Below, piece after piece: positions 16,517-24,849 of a stretch of 55,420 nt of DNA (position 1 is the stretch's first letter; each line of letters starts with the position of its first letter). Below the pieces are notes generated by a model that saw only the letters and a program-made list of their open reading frames with translations, was not told the origin of the DNA and did not search any database. Source of the stretch: Gammaproteobacteria bacterium (GTDB taxonomy: Bacteria; Pseudomonadota; Gammaproteobacteria; Acidiferrobacterales; SPGG2); contig JAOTYM010000013.1 in the NCBI GenBank assembly GCA_029861845.1, positions 1 to 55,420 on the forward strand, given 5' to 3'. The translations under genes were made by a program, and so were the position numbers.

Positions 16517-16987
16517 ATGAACAACAACACATCTGACAATGCTGGCGTTGTTACGATTCCGCCGATTATTTACCTCGTCGGCTTGTTGCTAGGGCTCTTA
16601 CTGCACTACCTATATCCGGTCAAATTTATACCGCCAGCGATATCGGTTTGGTCCGGCGTGCTGTTGGTCTTGATGTCTGTTCTTATGGTGTTATCTGCGT
16701 TGCTGGCGTTTAGGCGAGTGGGCACATCACCAGATGTACATAAACCCACAACGGCCATTTCCACCGATGGTATTTACCGATGGAGTCGAAATCCCATGTA
16801 CATTTCTTTGGCATTGCTCTATTTGGGTATCGCCGCTTGGGTTAACTCACTATGGATCCCATTGCTTCTAATACCCGTGCTCTTTGTCGTCGATCAGGGC
16901 GTCATCAAACGTGAAGAACGGTATCTGGAGGAAAAGTTTGGTGATGAGTACTTGCGCTATAAGTCTCAAGTTCGGCGTTGGATCTAG
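16517..16987 (+). CDS. Isoprenylcysteine methyltransferase-like (ICMT/PEMT) membrane protein
   Basis: A 156-residue integral membrane protein with about four helices. The C-terminal half shows the ICMT/PEMT pattern: GIYRWSRNPMYISLAL (the RxPxY motif), then EERYLEEKFGDEYLRYKSQVRRWI with the EE...FG..Y..Y..VRRW end, quoted in part only: KREERYLEEKFG and YKSQVRRW. Bacterial members methylate unknown small molecules or lipids with S-adenosylmethionine. Start uncertain: ATG 16517 is preferred, ATG 16502 adds five residues; neither has a clear ribosome-binding site. Confidence 0.82.
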   Translation: MNNNTSDNAGVVTIPPIIYLVGLLLGLLLHYLYPVKFIPPAISVWSGVLLVLMSVLMVLSALLAFRRVGTSPDVHKPTTAISTDGIYRWSRNPMYISLALLYLGIAAWVNSLWIPLLLIPVLFVVDQGVIKREERYLEEKFGDEYLRYKSQVRRWI

Positions 16988-16991
16988 GTTG

Positions 16992-17297
16992 ATGAAAAGG
17001 CCGCTTTTCTGCATCATAGCTATTGCTATCGTTCACTTCGTAGCTAGCCTTGCATTCCTTATGCTGTCTTTCTCCGATTCGATGGCACGTTTCGACACGG
17101 GAGAGCCCCGTAACATGATGGGTTCGGTGATTTATTACACGAGTGAACTTCTGACCTTTCCAATCGTTAAGATCATCGAACACACCGACCTTCGGTTTCA
17201 CAGTACAGTCACTCAGTACATACCCTTTATGGTCAATAGCCTGGTTTGGGGCTGGTTTGTCGTATTCATTCTGCGAAGGTTTAGGCGAGCTGCCTAG
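16992..17297 (+). CDS. Small membrane protein of unknown function
   Basis: A 101-residue protein with two or three hydrophobic segments: one at the N-terminus (PLFCIIAIAIVHFVASLAFLM, first 20 or so residues) and one at the C-terminus (WGWFVVFIL) before a basic end (RRFRR). It starts four bases after the methyltransferase-like gene and ends two bases before the endopeptidase gene, so it is part of a tight three-gene run. No family recognised. The longer open frame overlapping the previous gene is not used. Confidence 0.6.
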   Translation: MKRPLFCIIAIAIVHFVASLAFLMLSFSDSMARFDTGEPRNMMGSVIYYTSELLTFPIVKIIEHTDLRFHSTVTQYIPFMVNSLVWGWFVVFILRRFRRAA

Positions 17298-17299
17298 GT

Positions 17300-17977
17300 A
17301 TGCGGCGCTTCGCCCTAATCGCTATCTCGCTGTTTGCCCCGTCGGCGGCTGCAAGCGAAAGCGTCTGCTACGGGACGACAGCAAATGGCAGGCTTGAGGG
17401 TGGGGTTCAACTGCCCAGTAGCGGCGACAATTTCCTGTCCTATGGCCCGATCCCGGAGCGGGCCGGGCGCACCTATGTACATAGCAAGGTGCGCGACGTC
17501 GTGGTGACGGCCTACAAGATCTTGGAGCAGGAAGAACCGCGCAAGCTATTCAAATACGCCGAAACGGGATTTAAAGAAGGTGGTGAGTTTGGACCTCACA
17601 AGACCCATAGAAACGGATTGTCGGTGGACTTCATGGTGCCCGTGGTTGATGCGGATGGGCGCTCGGTGCCGATTCGTACCGATCCCTTTAACAGATACGG
17701 TTACGGCATCGAATTCGACGAAAAAGGTGTCTACGACGACTACCGCATCGATTTCGATGCAATGAGTGCCCATCTCCGTGCGCTGGATATCGCTGCAAAG
17801 AGGCAGGGGATTGGCATCTGGCGAGTCCTGTTTGATCCAGGGCTGCAACCCTATCTGCATAAGAGCAAATACGGTTCGTACGTAAAACAGAATATTGAGA
17901 TACCGAAGAGACGATCATGGGTAAGACATGACGAACACTATCACGTGGATTTTTCGGTCGAGTGTAGGCCCATGTAA
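17300..17977 (+). CDS. MepA-like (LAS family) murein endopeptidase
   Basis: A 225-residue protein with a Sec signal peptide (cleavage near residue 18, SAAA/SES). It has the LAS metallopeptidase zinc motifs of penicillin-insensitive murein endopeptidase: H103-x6-D110 in HRNGLSVD and H210-DE-H213-Y-H215 near the C-terminus (VRHDEHYHVDF). E. coli MepA has the equivalent HxxHxH end. Predicted to cleave D-Ala-mDAP cross-links of peptidoglycan in the periplasm. It is shorter than MepA (about 274 residues), so it belongs to a divergent branch. It closes a tight three-gene cluster. Confidence 0.82.
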   Translation: MRRFALIAISLFAPSAAASESVCYGTTANGRLEGGVQLPSSGDNFLSYGPIPERAGRTYVHSKVRDVVVTAYKILEQEEPRKLFKYAETGFKEGGEFGPHKTHRNGLSVDFMVPVVDADGRSVPIRTDPFNRYGYGIEFDEKGVYDDYRIDFDAMSAHLRALDIAAKRQGIGIWRVLFDPGLQPYLHKSKYGSYVKQNIEIPKRRSWVRHDEHYHVDFSVECRPM

Positions 17978-18109
17978 AAAGCTGCTACGTGCTCAACCAT
18001 TTCTCTAAAACGTAGATCTCCCACTTAAAAAGCCTGTATTTCACGGCTCGCTCACCGCTCGATAATCGATCTATACTGAAGTTATGATCTTGAACTTTGG
18101 TAAAGATCG

Positions 18110-18379
18110 ATGACATATGATGAAGCCAAGGCGATTGCCAAAGAACACCTGGAAGCCAACCCCCTAGGCGACCCATATGAATGGACGGTTTCAGACGGCA
18201 AGCTTGCGAAAGAGGGCTGGTATTTTGATTACACATTTAGGGCGGTTAGAGAAACCCTCGAAGACCAGCAGGACGTTCGTGGCGCCCTTGGTTATCTCGT
18301 CAGGGATTCGGGAGAAGTCGAAGACCTCGGACTCGAAGAATATGAACAACTGCGCTTTGAGCCGGAGTTGGGTCTGTGA
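18110..18379 (+). CDS. Small conserved protein, possibly YrhB/Imm35-like
   Basis: An 89-residue acidic protein starting at ATG 18110. It reads MTYDEAKAIAKEHLEA, an N-terminal helix, then a strand region with GWYFDYTFR and a final GALGYLVRDSGEVEDLG. This helix-then-strands pattern with G-W-F is like the YrhB/immunity-35 fold, which binds toxins or unknown partners, but the match is only by look. No toxin gene lies beside it. Confidence 0.6.
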   Translation: MTYDEAKAIAKEHLEANPLGDPYEWTVSDGKLAKEGWYFDYTFRAVRETLEDQQDVRGALGYLVRDSGEVEDLGLEEYEQLRFEPELGL

Positions 18380-18562
18380 ACATTCCGAAACTGATTGCAG
18401 GCCTGGCAATATTTCCACTTTCAGATTCTTGATCCCGACGAGGAACTAGAATCTAGCTGAATTACGAGAATGCCCACCTTCGACCATGCACACCAACGAA
18501 GATATACTCCAACCGGGACGTACGAAATAACAATTCCGTTACAAGACTAAGCTGCTAGCCGC

Positions 18563-19768
18563 ATGACTAGTCTCCGGTTCGGCCTGTTTGGACGAATAGT
18601 GTGGCCCTTGGCCATCGCCGAAACTATCGTTTGGGCCGCCATGTTCTATTCGTTCCCGGCGTTGCTGTTGCAGTGGGAACGTGATCTTGGGTGGTCAAAG
18701 ATCGAATTGTCGGGCGCGCTAACGCTAGCGCTTGTCGTATCGGCGTTGCTGGCGCCAGTGGTGGGACGTCTGATCGATCATGGACTCGGGCGCTACGTCT
18801 TCACCGGCAGTGTCCTCTTAGGCGCACTATTCCTGGCCTTACTGTCTAGAGTCACGGCACTTTGGCAGTTCTATGCCATCTGGTTGGCACTGGGTGTGGC
18901 CATGTCGGGCGCACTCTACGAAGCTTGCTTTGCGGTGTTGACGCGTGTGATGGGCGCCGACGCTAGAAAGGCCATCACGCTGGTCGCTTTAGTCGCCGGC
19001 TTTGCTGGCACCGTTTCGTTTCCAAGTGCGCATGCCTTGGCGGCTATTGTCGGTTGGCGTGGTGCGGTACTTACTTTTGCGATCGCTATTGTTCTTGTCG
19101 CCGCACCACTCATCTGGTTTGCATGCCGCACGGCAGAAGACAACGGTGAAGCTCGTGCACCCTCGACCAGCGCCAAGGCGGGCGATGTACTTCATATTTT
19201 TCGCAGGGCGACGTTTTGGCTGTTGGCGGTTTCGTTTGCCATGATCGCGCTTGATCACAGTATTCTATTGACACACCTTTTACCGATCCTCGACGAACGT
19301 GACATTCAGAGCGAAGCAGCAATCCTCGCCGCGTCAATGATAGGTCCGATGCAAGTGGCGGGGCGACTGGCTATGATGGCGGCCGAACGGCACGTATCGA
19401 CACTGTTTATTTTTGCGACCTGTTTTGTGGCCATGTCTATCTCGGCGTTGTCGCTGTTGGGGACGGGCACCACGCCGTTGCTGCTCGTCACGTTTGTGTT
19501 GTTTCAGGGGGCCGGTTACGGTGTGACCAGCATTATGCGTCCGGTTGTCATCGCCGAGTTCCTGGGTCGCGAGGACTTCGGGGTAATCGCCGGCATGTTG
19601 GCAATACCATTTCTCACTGCCACGGCGGCGGCGCCCACGATCGCCGCTCTGATATGGCAAAAAGGCGGATATGATTCGGTGATCTGGCTTGCATTTGCCG
19701 CCGCCGCAGTTGGGCTATTGTCCATGCTCACCGCGGCATCATTTTCCAGGCGGCTACCGAGAAAATGA
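18563..19768 (+). CDS. MFS transporter
   Basis: A 401-residue permease with 12 predicted helices and a cytosolic loop in the middle (around residues 195-215, RTAEDNGEARAPSTSAKAG). The first half carries the MFS motif-A-like GRLIDHGLGRYV between helices 2 and 3. It resembles the monocarboxylate/oxalate-type branch, as judged by the first helix with the WxxxFYSF pattern, but the substrate cannot be named. It stands alone on its strand. Confidence 0.85.
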   Translation: MTSLRFGLFGRIVWPLAIAETIVWAAMFYSFPALLLQWERDLGWSKIELSGALTLALVVSALLAPVVGRLIDHGLGRYVFTGSVLLGALFLALLSRVTALWQFYAIWLALGVAMSGALYEACFAVLTRVMGADARKAITLVALVAGFAGTVSFPSAHALAAIVGWRGAVLTFAIAIVLVAAPLIWFACRTAEDNGEARAPSTSAKAGDVLHIFRRATFWLLAVSFAMIALDHSILLTHLLPILDERDIQSEAAILAASMIGPMQVAGRLAMMAAERHVSTLFIFATCFVAMSISALSLLGTGTTPLLLVTFVLFQGAGYGVTSIMRPVVIAEFLGREDFGVIAGMLAIPFLTATAAAPTIAALIWQKGGYDSVIWLAFAAAAVGLLSMLTAASFSRRLPRK

Positions 19769-19827
19769 CCATACACGCTGTCGTCAACAAGTTACAGTGT
19801 GGGTCACGACGATGAGGAGGATAAGCC

Positions 19828-20070
19828 ATGACATTGGAGCTAGTTCGAAATATGCTGGGTTGGTGTGCAGTAATCAACCTGGGGTTGCTGATATGGTGGC
19901 TCTTGTTTGTCTTGCTGGCCCATGATTGGACACATCGGGTTCATAGTAAATGGTTTCGTTTGACCAGAGAGAGGTTTGACGCCATTCATTATGCAGGTAT
20001 GGCCATGTTCAAGATGCTGATTTTTTTCTTTAATTTAGTGCCGTACTTTGCCTTGCGGATCGTCGGTTAG
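19828..20070 (+). CDS. DUF6868-type small membrane protein
   Basis: An 80-residue protein with two hydrophobic helices (LGWCAVINLGLLIWWLLF and MLIFFFNLVPYFAL) joined by an amphipathic HDWTHRVHSKWFRLTRERFDAIHY segment, quoted in part: HRVHSKWFRL. This matches a common small family in marine gammaproteobacteria, which I take to be DUF6868; function unknown. Strong ribosome-binding site (GAGGAGGATAAG) just upstream of the ATG. Confidence 0.72.
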   Translation: MTLELVRNMLGWCAVINLGLLIWWLLFVLLAHDWTHRVHSKWFRLTRERFDAIHYAGMAMFKMLIFFFNLVPYFALRIVG

Positions 20071-20216
20071 CACAGCGCCTGACTTGGATCACAGGTGTCA
20101 TCGGCGCTATTAGCGGCGGCGTCAGCACAAGAGTCGCATCGGAACCATAACGCGTCGACGCACCCATAAGTCTCTCCTAGGGCAGGATTCATATGTCCTA
20201 GGGCGCGTAGCCGGGA

Positions 20217-20585
20217 ATGAACAAAATGAGTGAATTCGTGGCATATCTGAAAGAAGTATTCGAACAGTTTGGTTCGATCCAAGCTCGCAGGATGTTTGGC
20301 GGCTACGGTATCTATCACGATGGCATCATGTTTGGTTTAGTCGCTGATGATACGTTGTATCTAAAAGCAGATGAAGTAACGGTGGAGCATTTCGTATCGA
20401 GATCTTTGGAGCAGTTTGAGTATGGCAAAGGGAATAAAGTTGTGAAGATGTCGTATTACTTAGCGCCGGATGAAATATTCGATGACCCAGAGCAAGCAAC
20501 GGTTTGGGCCCGCAGAGCGCTTGAGGCGGCATCCCGCGCCAAACCGACGGTTCGTAAGAAACGGAAATCGAGTTCTAGTAAATGA
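20217..20585 (+). CDS. TfoX N-terminal domain protein
   Basis: A 122-residue cytosolic protein with the TfoX/Sxy N-terminal domain: ARRMFGGYGIYHDGIMFGLV near residues 24-42 and LYLKADE shortly after. The end is basic (TVRKKRKSSSSK). TfoX/Sxy proteins regulate competence genes in some gammaproteobacteria, but stand-alone N-domain proteins have no proven role. The C-terminal TfoX domain is absent. ATG 20217 and ATG 20226 are both possible; the second begins at the conserved MSEFVAYL. Confidence 0.85.
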   Translation: MNKMSEFVAYLKEVFEQFGSIQARRMFGGYGIYHDGIMFGLVADDTLYLKADEVTVEHFVSRSLEQFEYGKGNKVVKMSYYLAPDEIFDDPEQATVWARRALEAASRAKPTVRKKRKSSSSK

Positions 20586-20737
20586 CGATGAGAGACGGCA
20601 CACTAGAGGATCACAGCACGACGGACGACAGGCGGTTGTCACGCCACGCCTTCCTTGCGCAGAGGCGGGATTAACCTGTCCAACGAGGAGGTAAGCTGTA
20701 ATCGACACGCGAATCATGTGGGGCAGATGCAAGGCAG

Positions 20738-21128
20738 ATGGCTAACGATTCGGCAAGCAATATAGACTGGGGTCGATGCCGTGCTCACATCGAACACGAA
20801 GATGGGTTGTTAAACCAACGCACTGGCCTATTTTTGACCGCGAACGGCCTGGCCGCGGTTGCCGTAGGCTTGATACCAAGTGCCGCGCTCGTACTTGTCG
20901 TCATTGTTGCCAACATCCTTTTGGTTGCTTGCCGGAATCCAAACGGTGTGCGCACTTCGAGGTCTGACGACGTCCTATATTGCGGAAGTCAATGACCGGG
21001 TTGATCGTATCGTTCGAGATAGCCATGCTTGGGCGCCGAGATCGCTTAACGTATCAAGTATCTTGGGGCTACATATTCCACTGGTTGTGACGATCGGCTG
21101 GATAGTTGGTCTTGTGGTGTTGGTGTAA
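20738..21128 (+). pseudogene. Frameshifted small membrane protein gene
   Basis: Two overlapping frames join into one sensible protein. The first, from ATG 20738, reads IDWGRCRAHIEHEDGLLNQR, then a hydrophobic helix. After about 20930 it degenerates. The next frame then continues with LAGIQTVCALRGLTTSYIAE and a final helix (VVTIGWIVGLVVLV) ending at 21128. One extra base near 20920-20935 would explain it. The joined protein would be about 129 residues with an N-terminal EHE helix and two or three membrane helices, a layout known from small uncharacterised membrane proteins. It may be real decay or a sequence error. Confidence 0.55.
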
Positions 21129-21293
21129 GCTTCACGCCCATGGAATTGCTCTGCGAAAAGACATGATTGAGATAAGTCAAGAAACGAGAAAACGTATCGA
21201 GCATGGCTGGGTTTGGCGACGACACCAAGGCTTATTTGTCATGGTTACCTCACGACGATAATGACACGTAGACCTGGAGATACACTCAATACC

Positions 21294-22016
21294 GTGAAAC
21301 TTACCGACTTCAAGGCGTTAACCTTCGACTGCTACGGTACGCTCATCGACTGGGAAAGCGGCATGATAGCAGGGCTGACCCCACTGACTGATAGGGTTGA
21401 GCGCGAATTGACACATAATGAAATCCTCGAGGCCCATTCTCGCCACGAGTCGAGCCAGCAGCAGCAAACACCGGCCAAACGCTATCAAGAATTACTACCG
21501 ATTGTTTACCGACGCATGGCGGAGGAGTGGGGTGTTGGCGTTAGCTGGGACGAATGCACACGGTATGGCCAGTCGATAAAGGACTGGCCTGCATTCCCCG
21601 ATTCGGTGGAAGCGTTACGGTATCTGAAACAGCATTACAAGCTCGTAATCCTGTCGAATGTCGACAATCAGAGTTTCTCGGCAAGCAATAGTAGGCTTGG
21701 GGTTGAATTCGATGCCATCTACACGGCTGAAGATATCGGTAGCTATAAACCGGCCGACGCCAACTTCGAATATATGTTGACAAAGATCAAAGGGCTGGGC
21801 ATCGAGAAATCAGACATCTTGCACACGGCAGAAAGCCTGTTCCACGACCATGTGCCGGCCAATCGCCATGGGCTAAAATCCTGTTGGATTTATCGTCGAC
21901 GTGGACAGGAAGGCTTTGGTGCGACCATGGACCCAGGCGAAATGCCGGCCTATGATTTTCGCTTCAATAGCATGGCGGAGATGGCGGAAGCCCATACAGT
22001 GGAGGTCGGTGGGTAG
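21294..22016 (+). CDS. Haloacid dehalogenase-like (HAD type II) hydrolase
   Basis: A 240-residue HAD-superfamily enzyme. Motif I is [10 protein letters not shown] with D12 as the nucleophile; motif II is ILSNVDN; the motif III lysine is in GSYKPAD; motif IV is HTAESLFHD. The sequence is of the 2-haloacid dehalogenase type, but this class also includes phosphatases, so a halogenated substrate should not be assumed. I prefer the GTG at 21294 since the family starts [16 protein letters not shown]; an ATG at 21261 adds 11 residues. Its stop overlaps the GTG of the following GFA gene by one base, which points to translational coupling. Confidence 0.88.
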   Translation: MKLTDFKALTFDCYGTLIDWESGMIAGLTPLTDRVERELTHNEILEAHSRHESSQQQQTPAKRYQELLPIVYRRMAEEWGVGVSWDECTRYGQSIKDWPAFPDSVEALRYLKQHYKLVILSNVDNQSFSASNSRLGVEFDAIYTAEDIGSYKPADANFEYMLTKIKGLGIEKSDILHTAESLFHDHVPANRHGLKSCWIYRRRGQEGFGATMDPGEMPAYDFRFNSMAEMAEAHTVEVGG

Positions 22017-22411
22017 TGGCGATGATTATGCACCGGGGCGGATGTCACTGTGGGCTGATTAAGTATGAAGTCTTGGCGCCCTCAAAAATCAAAGTCAGCC
22101 AATGCAATTGTTCCATCTGTTCTAAGTCCGGATACCTTGGTCTTATCGTACGCAAGGAGCACTTTAAACTTCTTCGCGGCGAGCAGCATTTGGTTACCTA
22201 TACCTTCAACACCGGTACTGCGAAACACCTGTTTTGCGCTCGATGCGGTATCAAGTCGTTCTACGTACCGCGTTCACATCCAGACGGCTACAACGTCAAT
22301 GCACGATGCCTGGATCCAGCAACGATCGAAAGCATGGAGATTAACCCGGTCGACGGTCAAAACTGGGAAAAACGCTATCCCAAGGATCGTGCAGAGAATT
22401 ATCCGGACTAA
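22016..22411 (+). CDS. GFA-family (CENP-V/GFA domain) zinc protein, copy 2
   Basis: A 131-residue GFA-family protein with zinc cysteines in GGCHCG, QCNCSICSKSG and CARCG. It is not a close duplicate of the GFA protein at 15863. The start codon GTG overlaps the TAG stop of the HAD gene by one base, so both are probably translated together. Whether it handles formaldehyde, another aldehyde adduct or none is unknown. In-frame ATG codons follow at 22022 and 22028. Confidence 0.85.
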   Translation: MAMIMHRGGCHCGLIKYEVLAPSKIKVSQCNCSICSKSGYLGLIVRKEHFKLLRGEQHLVTYTFNTGTAKHLFCARCGIKSFYVPRSHPDGYNVNARCLDPATIESMEINPVDGQNWEKRYPKDRAENYPD

Positions 22412-22490
22412 GAGCGTGTCATTTGCCAACGGAGAACGCGCATAATACGCGTCGCCCATCGTAGTGTCTCTCGCTGAAGATTAAGTAGGC

Positions 22491-23663
22491 GTGACCGAAC
22501 CCTCCCATTTTCGGCTCCAGTTTATCGTTTTTTTGTTGGTGTCGATCTCGTTTACCAATATCTATATCACGCAGCCGGTGTTACCAGTACTGCAGGTCGA
22601 ATTTGCGGTAGATACGGTACTCGCTTCTCTCAGTGTCTCCGCCGTATTGCTTGGGATCGCGATATCTAACTTACCATCCGGCGTTCTGGCAGACAGATTT
22701 CCCATCCATCCGATCATCCTGATCGGCGGAATCGTCTTGGCCATTGGTGGTTTGATCTGCGCTTTAGCCAACGACGTTTGGGTGCTCATTGGGGCACGTT
22801 TCCTTCAGGGCCTTTTCATTCCAGCCATGACCACCTGTCTCGCCGCCTATCTGGCAAAGACGCTTCCACTGGCGCGGTTAAATGTGGTCATGGGTACTTA
22901 CGTATCGGCCACAGTGCTTGGTGGCATGGGTAGTCGCTTGCTTGGTGGCTGGATCCATCCGCCATTGAATTGGCGTTATGCCTTTGTGTCGGCGTCGATA
23001 TTGGTCCTCATTGCAACGTTTATCGCCGTGCGGGAGTTGCCGAGAACGCCAGCCGATGGTCGACGACAACACGATCCAATAGGTTTTTTCGAGCTACTTA
23101 AGCGCTGGGAGCTGTTGCCTGTGTTTTTATGTGCGGCCGCCAGCCAGTCGATTTTCTCGCCGGTCTTCAACTATTTGCCGTATAGACTCGGCACCGCACC
23201 TTTCGACCTCCCAACCGAGCTGGTGACGCTGGTTTACCTCGTGTATATCGTCGGGATCTTCATGGGGCCTGTGGCCGGCCGAATCAGTAATCGCTTCGGA
23301 AACGGATACACCATAATTGGCGGCGCCGTTGTATTGGGTATTTCCTTGGTGCTTATCCTGTTACCAACTCTCTTGGCAGTTGTGGTCGGCCTTATTGGGA
23401 TCTGTGCGGGTTTTTTCACGATCCACGTTGCCGCAGTGGGGTCCCTTAACCGCAAACTTTCTAGCGGCCATGGGCGCGCAAACGCCCTGTACGTGCTATT
23501 TTACTATGTCGGCGCATGGCTCGGAATCACTTGGGCGGGCTTTGCTTACAAACAAGGCGGTTGGAGCGCGTTGGTGTACACAGCAATGTTACTTTTGACT
23601 ATTCCGCTATACGCAGGTATCCATGAACGTAGAATCGCTCGACGACAACAGACTACCCGCTGA
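22491..23663 (+). CDS. MFS transporter (YnfM-like)
   Basis: A 390-residue permease with 12 hydrophobic helices. It opens with NIYITQPVLPVLQVEF after helix 1 and has SNLPSGVLADRFP as the motif-A loop between helices 2 and 3. This combination (YxxQPxLP...) is typical of the YnfM/drug-efflux branch of MFS. The substrate is not predictable. GTG start at 22491. It is convergent with the cbbO gene, and the repeat element at 23741-23910 lies between them. Confidence 0.85.
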   Translation: MTEPSHFRLQFIVFLLVSISFTNIYITQPVLPVLQVEFAVDTVLASLSVSAVLLGIAISNLPSGVLADRFPIHPIILIGGIVLAIGGLICALANDVWVLIGARFLQGLFIPAMTTCLAAYLAKTLPLARLNVVMGTYVSATVLGGMGSRLLGGWIHPPLNWRYAFVSASILVLIATFIAVRELPRTPADGRRQHDPIGFFELLKRWELLPVFLCAAASQSIFSPVFNYLPYRLGTAPFDLPTELVTLVYLVYIVGIFMGPVAGRISNRFGNGYTIIGGAVVLGISLVLILLPTLLAVVVGLIGICAGFFTIHVAAVGSLNRKLSSGHGRANALYVLFYYVGAWLGITWAGFAYKQGGWSALVYTAMLLLTIPLYAGIHERRIARRQQTTR

Positions 23664-23740
23664 ATGATGCATCAGTCCGTAACAAGAATCTTGGTATGCC
23701 TTTCAGTCTCCTATGTATGCGTTATCGGGCTATCATTAGG

Positions 23741-23910
23741 GTCGCCTGCGGCGACCACATACTTACCGGGGCGCCGGCCCCGTATGCGGGTGACTTTTGT
23801 TTCGACAAAAGTCACAAAACTATTTTGCCCCGCGGTCTTCGCTCCGGCACATAACACCTGCCGGGGAACCTCGGCTTTCTCTTGCCTCAGAAGGTCCGTC
23901 GACGGCACCT
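23741..23910. repeat. Hairpin-rich dispersed repeat, copy A
   Basis: A run of three perfect inverted repeats: GTCGCC/GGCGAC around TGC (23741-23755), GGGGC/GCCCC around GCCG (23768-23781), and an 11-bp stem GTGACTTTTGT/ACAAAAGTCAC around a TTCG loop (23790-23815). The following 90 bases hold the CGCCT...CCTC-rich tail also seen in copy B at 26165-26400. The pair brackets cbbO-cbbQ. Elements of this look are scattered in many gammaproteobacterial genomes and often cause spurious open frames, as here (23664-23912). The end of copy A is set only by eye. Confidence 0.6.
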
Positions 23911-23919
23911 AACTCGGGG

Positions 23920-24849
23920 TCAAAACGTCAAATTGCGATAAATATCCGCCACCCGCAGCGGCAATTTCCGTACGTCATTGACGAGCGTGTAGTTCACGGC
24001 GCCATACATATGCGGTAGGTAATCACTCGCCGCGTCGTCGATGGTGATACAAAATGGATGAATGCCGGCCTGTTTTGCCTCTATCAAGGCGCGACGCGTA
24101 TCTTCTATACCGTAGTCGCCGCGATAGCCATCGTAATCGTCCGGCTTACCATCCGACAGAGTGATCAATACCTTGGTGCGGGCTTCTACCGCATTCAGTA
24201 ACTTAGTTAGATGGCGAATGATTACACCCATGCGAGTGTAATCTTGCGGGCGCATACCAGTAATCCGTTTCTTTACTGTTTCCGAGTATGTCTCCTCGAA
24301 ACTTTTGACACGAAAGAGCTCACACCGTTTCCTGGTCATGCCAGAGAACCCATAGATCGCGTACCGATCGCCAAGAATCTCGAGGGCCTCGCAGAGCAAC
24401 ACAAGCGATTCGCGCTCGGCGTTATTTACCCAACCCTTAGTCGAACCACTCATGTCTACCATGAACATCACAGCAATGTTTCGGTCGAGCTTGTGTTTCT
24501 TAATAAATAATCGCTCCGGCATTTCGATACCATGGCACAAGTCGGCATAGCCTTCGACGACGGCATCAACGTCGATGTTGTCGCCATTTTTCTGCTTCTT
24601 GAGACGTGTGTCTTCGCCGCGCAGTGCTTCGAACGTCTTTCGTAAGTGACTTAATAGGCCGCCATACTTATCCAACACGAGGTCTACAAATGGCTCATCA
24701 AGCGGATGCACATCGAGTTCACGGAGCACACACCAGTTTTTTCGGTAATGTTGTCTTCGGTAGTCCCATTCGTTGTAGCTAAACGCACCTTCTTCGTGAT
24801 AGCTACCCTTCCACACATCTGCAGGGTCTTTTTCTTGCGTAGTTGGCAT
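23920..24849 (-). CDS. cbbO: CbbO/NorD-type vWA protein, C-terminal part (split by frameshift)
   Basis: This 309-residue frame carries the conserved C-terminal half of CbbO/NorD: DPADVWKGSYHEEGAFSYNE, RRQHYRKNWCVLRE and a von Willebrand A domain with the MIDAS motif D132-M-S-G-S (VDMSGST). CbbO is the adaptor that links the CbbQ AAA+ ring to RuBisCO. The N-terminal half is in another frame (24803-26086). Dropping one base of the T5 run at 24829-24833 (A5 in the mRNA) would join them as ...ANYARK-DPADVW.... The ATG at 24849 is thus only an internal start; the part may or may not be translated. Confidence 0.8.
   Translation of the reverse strand: MPTTQEKDPADVWKGSYHEEGAFSYNEWDYRRQHYRKNWCVLRELDVHPLDEPFVDLVLDKYGGLLSHLRKTFEALRGEDTRLKKQKNGDNIDVDAVVEGYADLCHGIEMPERLFIKKHKLDRNIAVMFMVDMSGSTKGWVNNAERESLVLLCEALEILGDRYAIYGFSGMTRKRCELFRVKSFEETYSETVKKRITGMRPQDYTRMGVIIRHLTKLLNAVEARTKVLITLSDGKPDDYDGYRGDYGIEDTRRALIEAKQAGIHPFCITIDDAASDYLPHMYGAVNYTLVNDVRKLPLRVADIYRNLTF

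Noticed and set aside
20067..20192. 41-codon cysteine-containing minus-strand frame between the DUF6868-type and TfoX genes
   Set aside because: Four cysteines but no recognisable spacing motif, no ribosome-binding site and strong overlap with likely promoter sequence.
23664..23912. 82-codon frame after the MFS gene
   Set aside because: It is the translation of repeat copy A with its hairpins, a known source of false genes.
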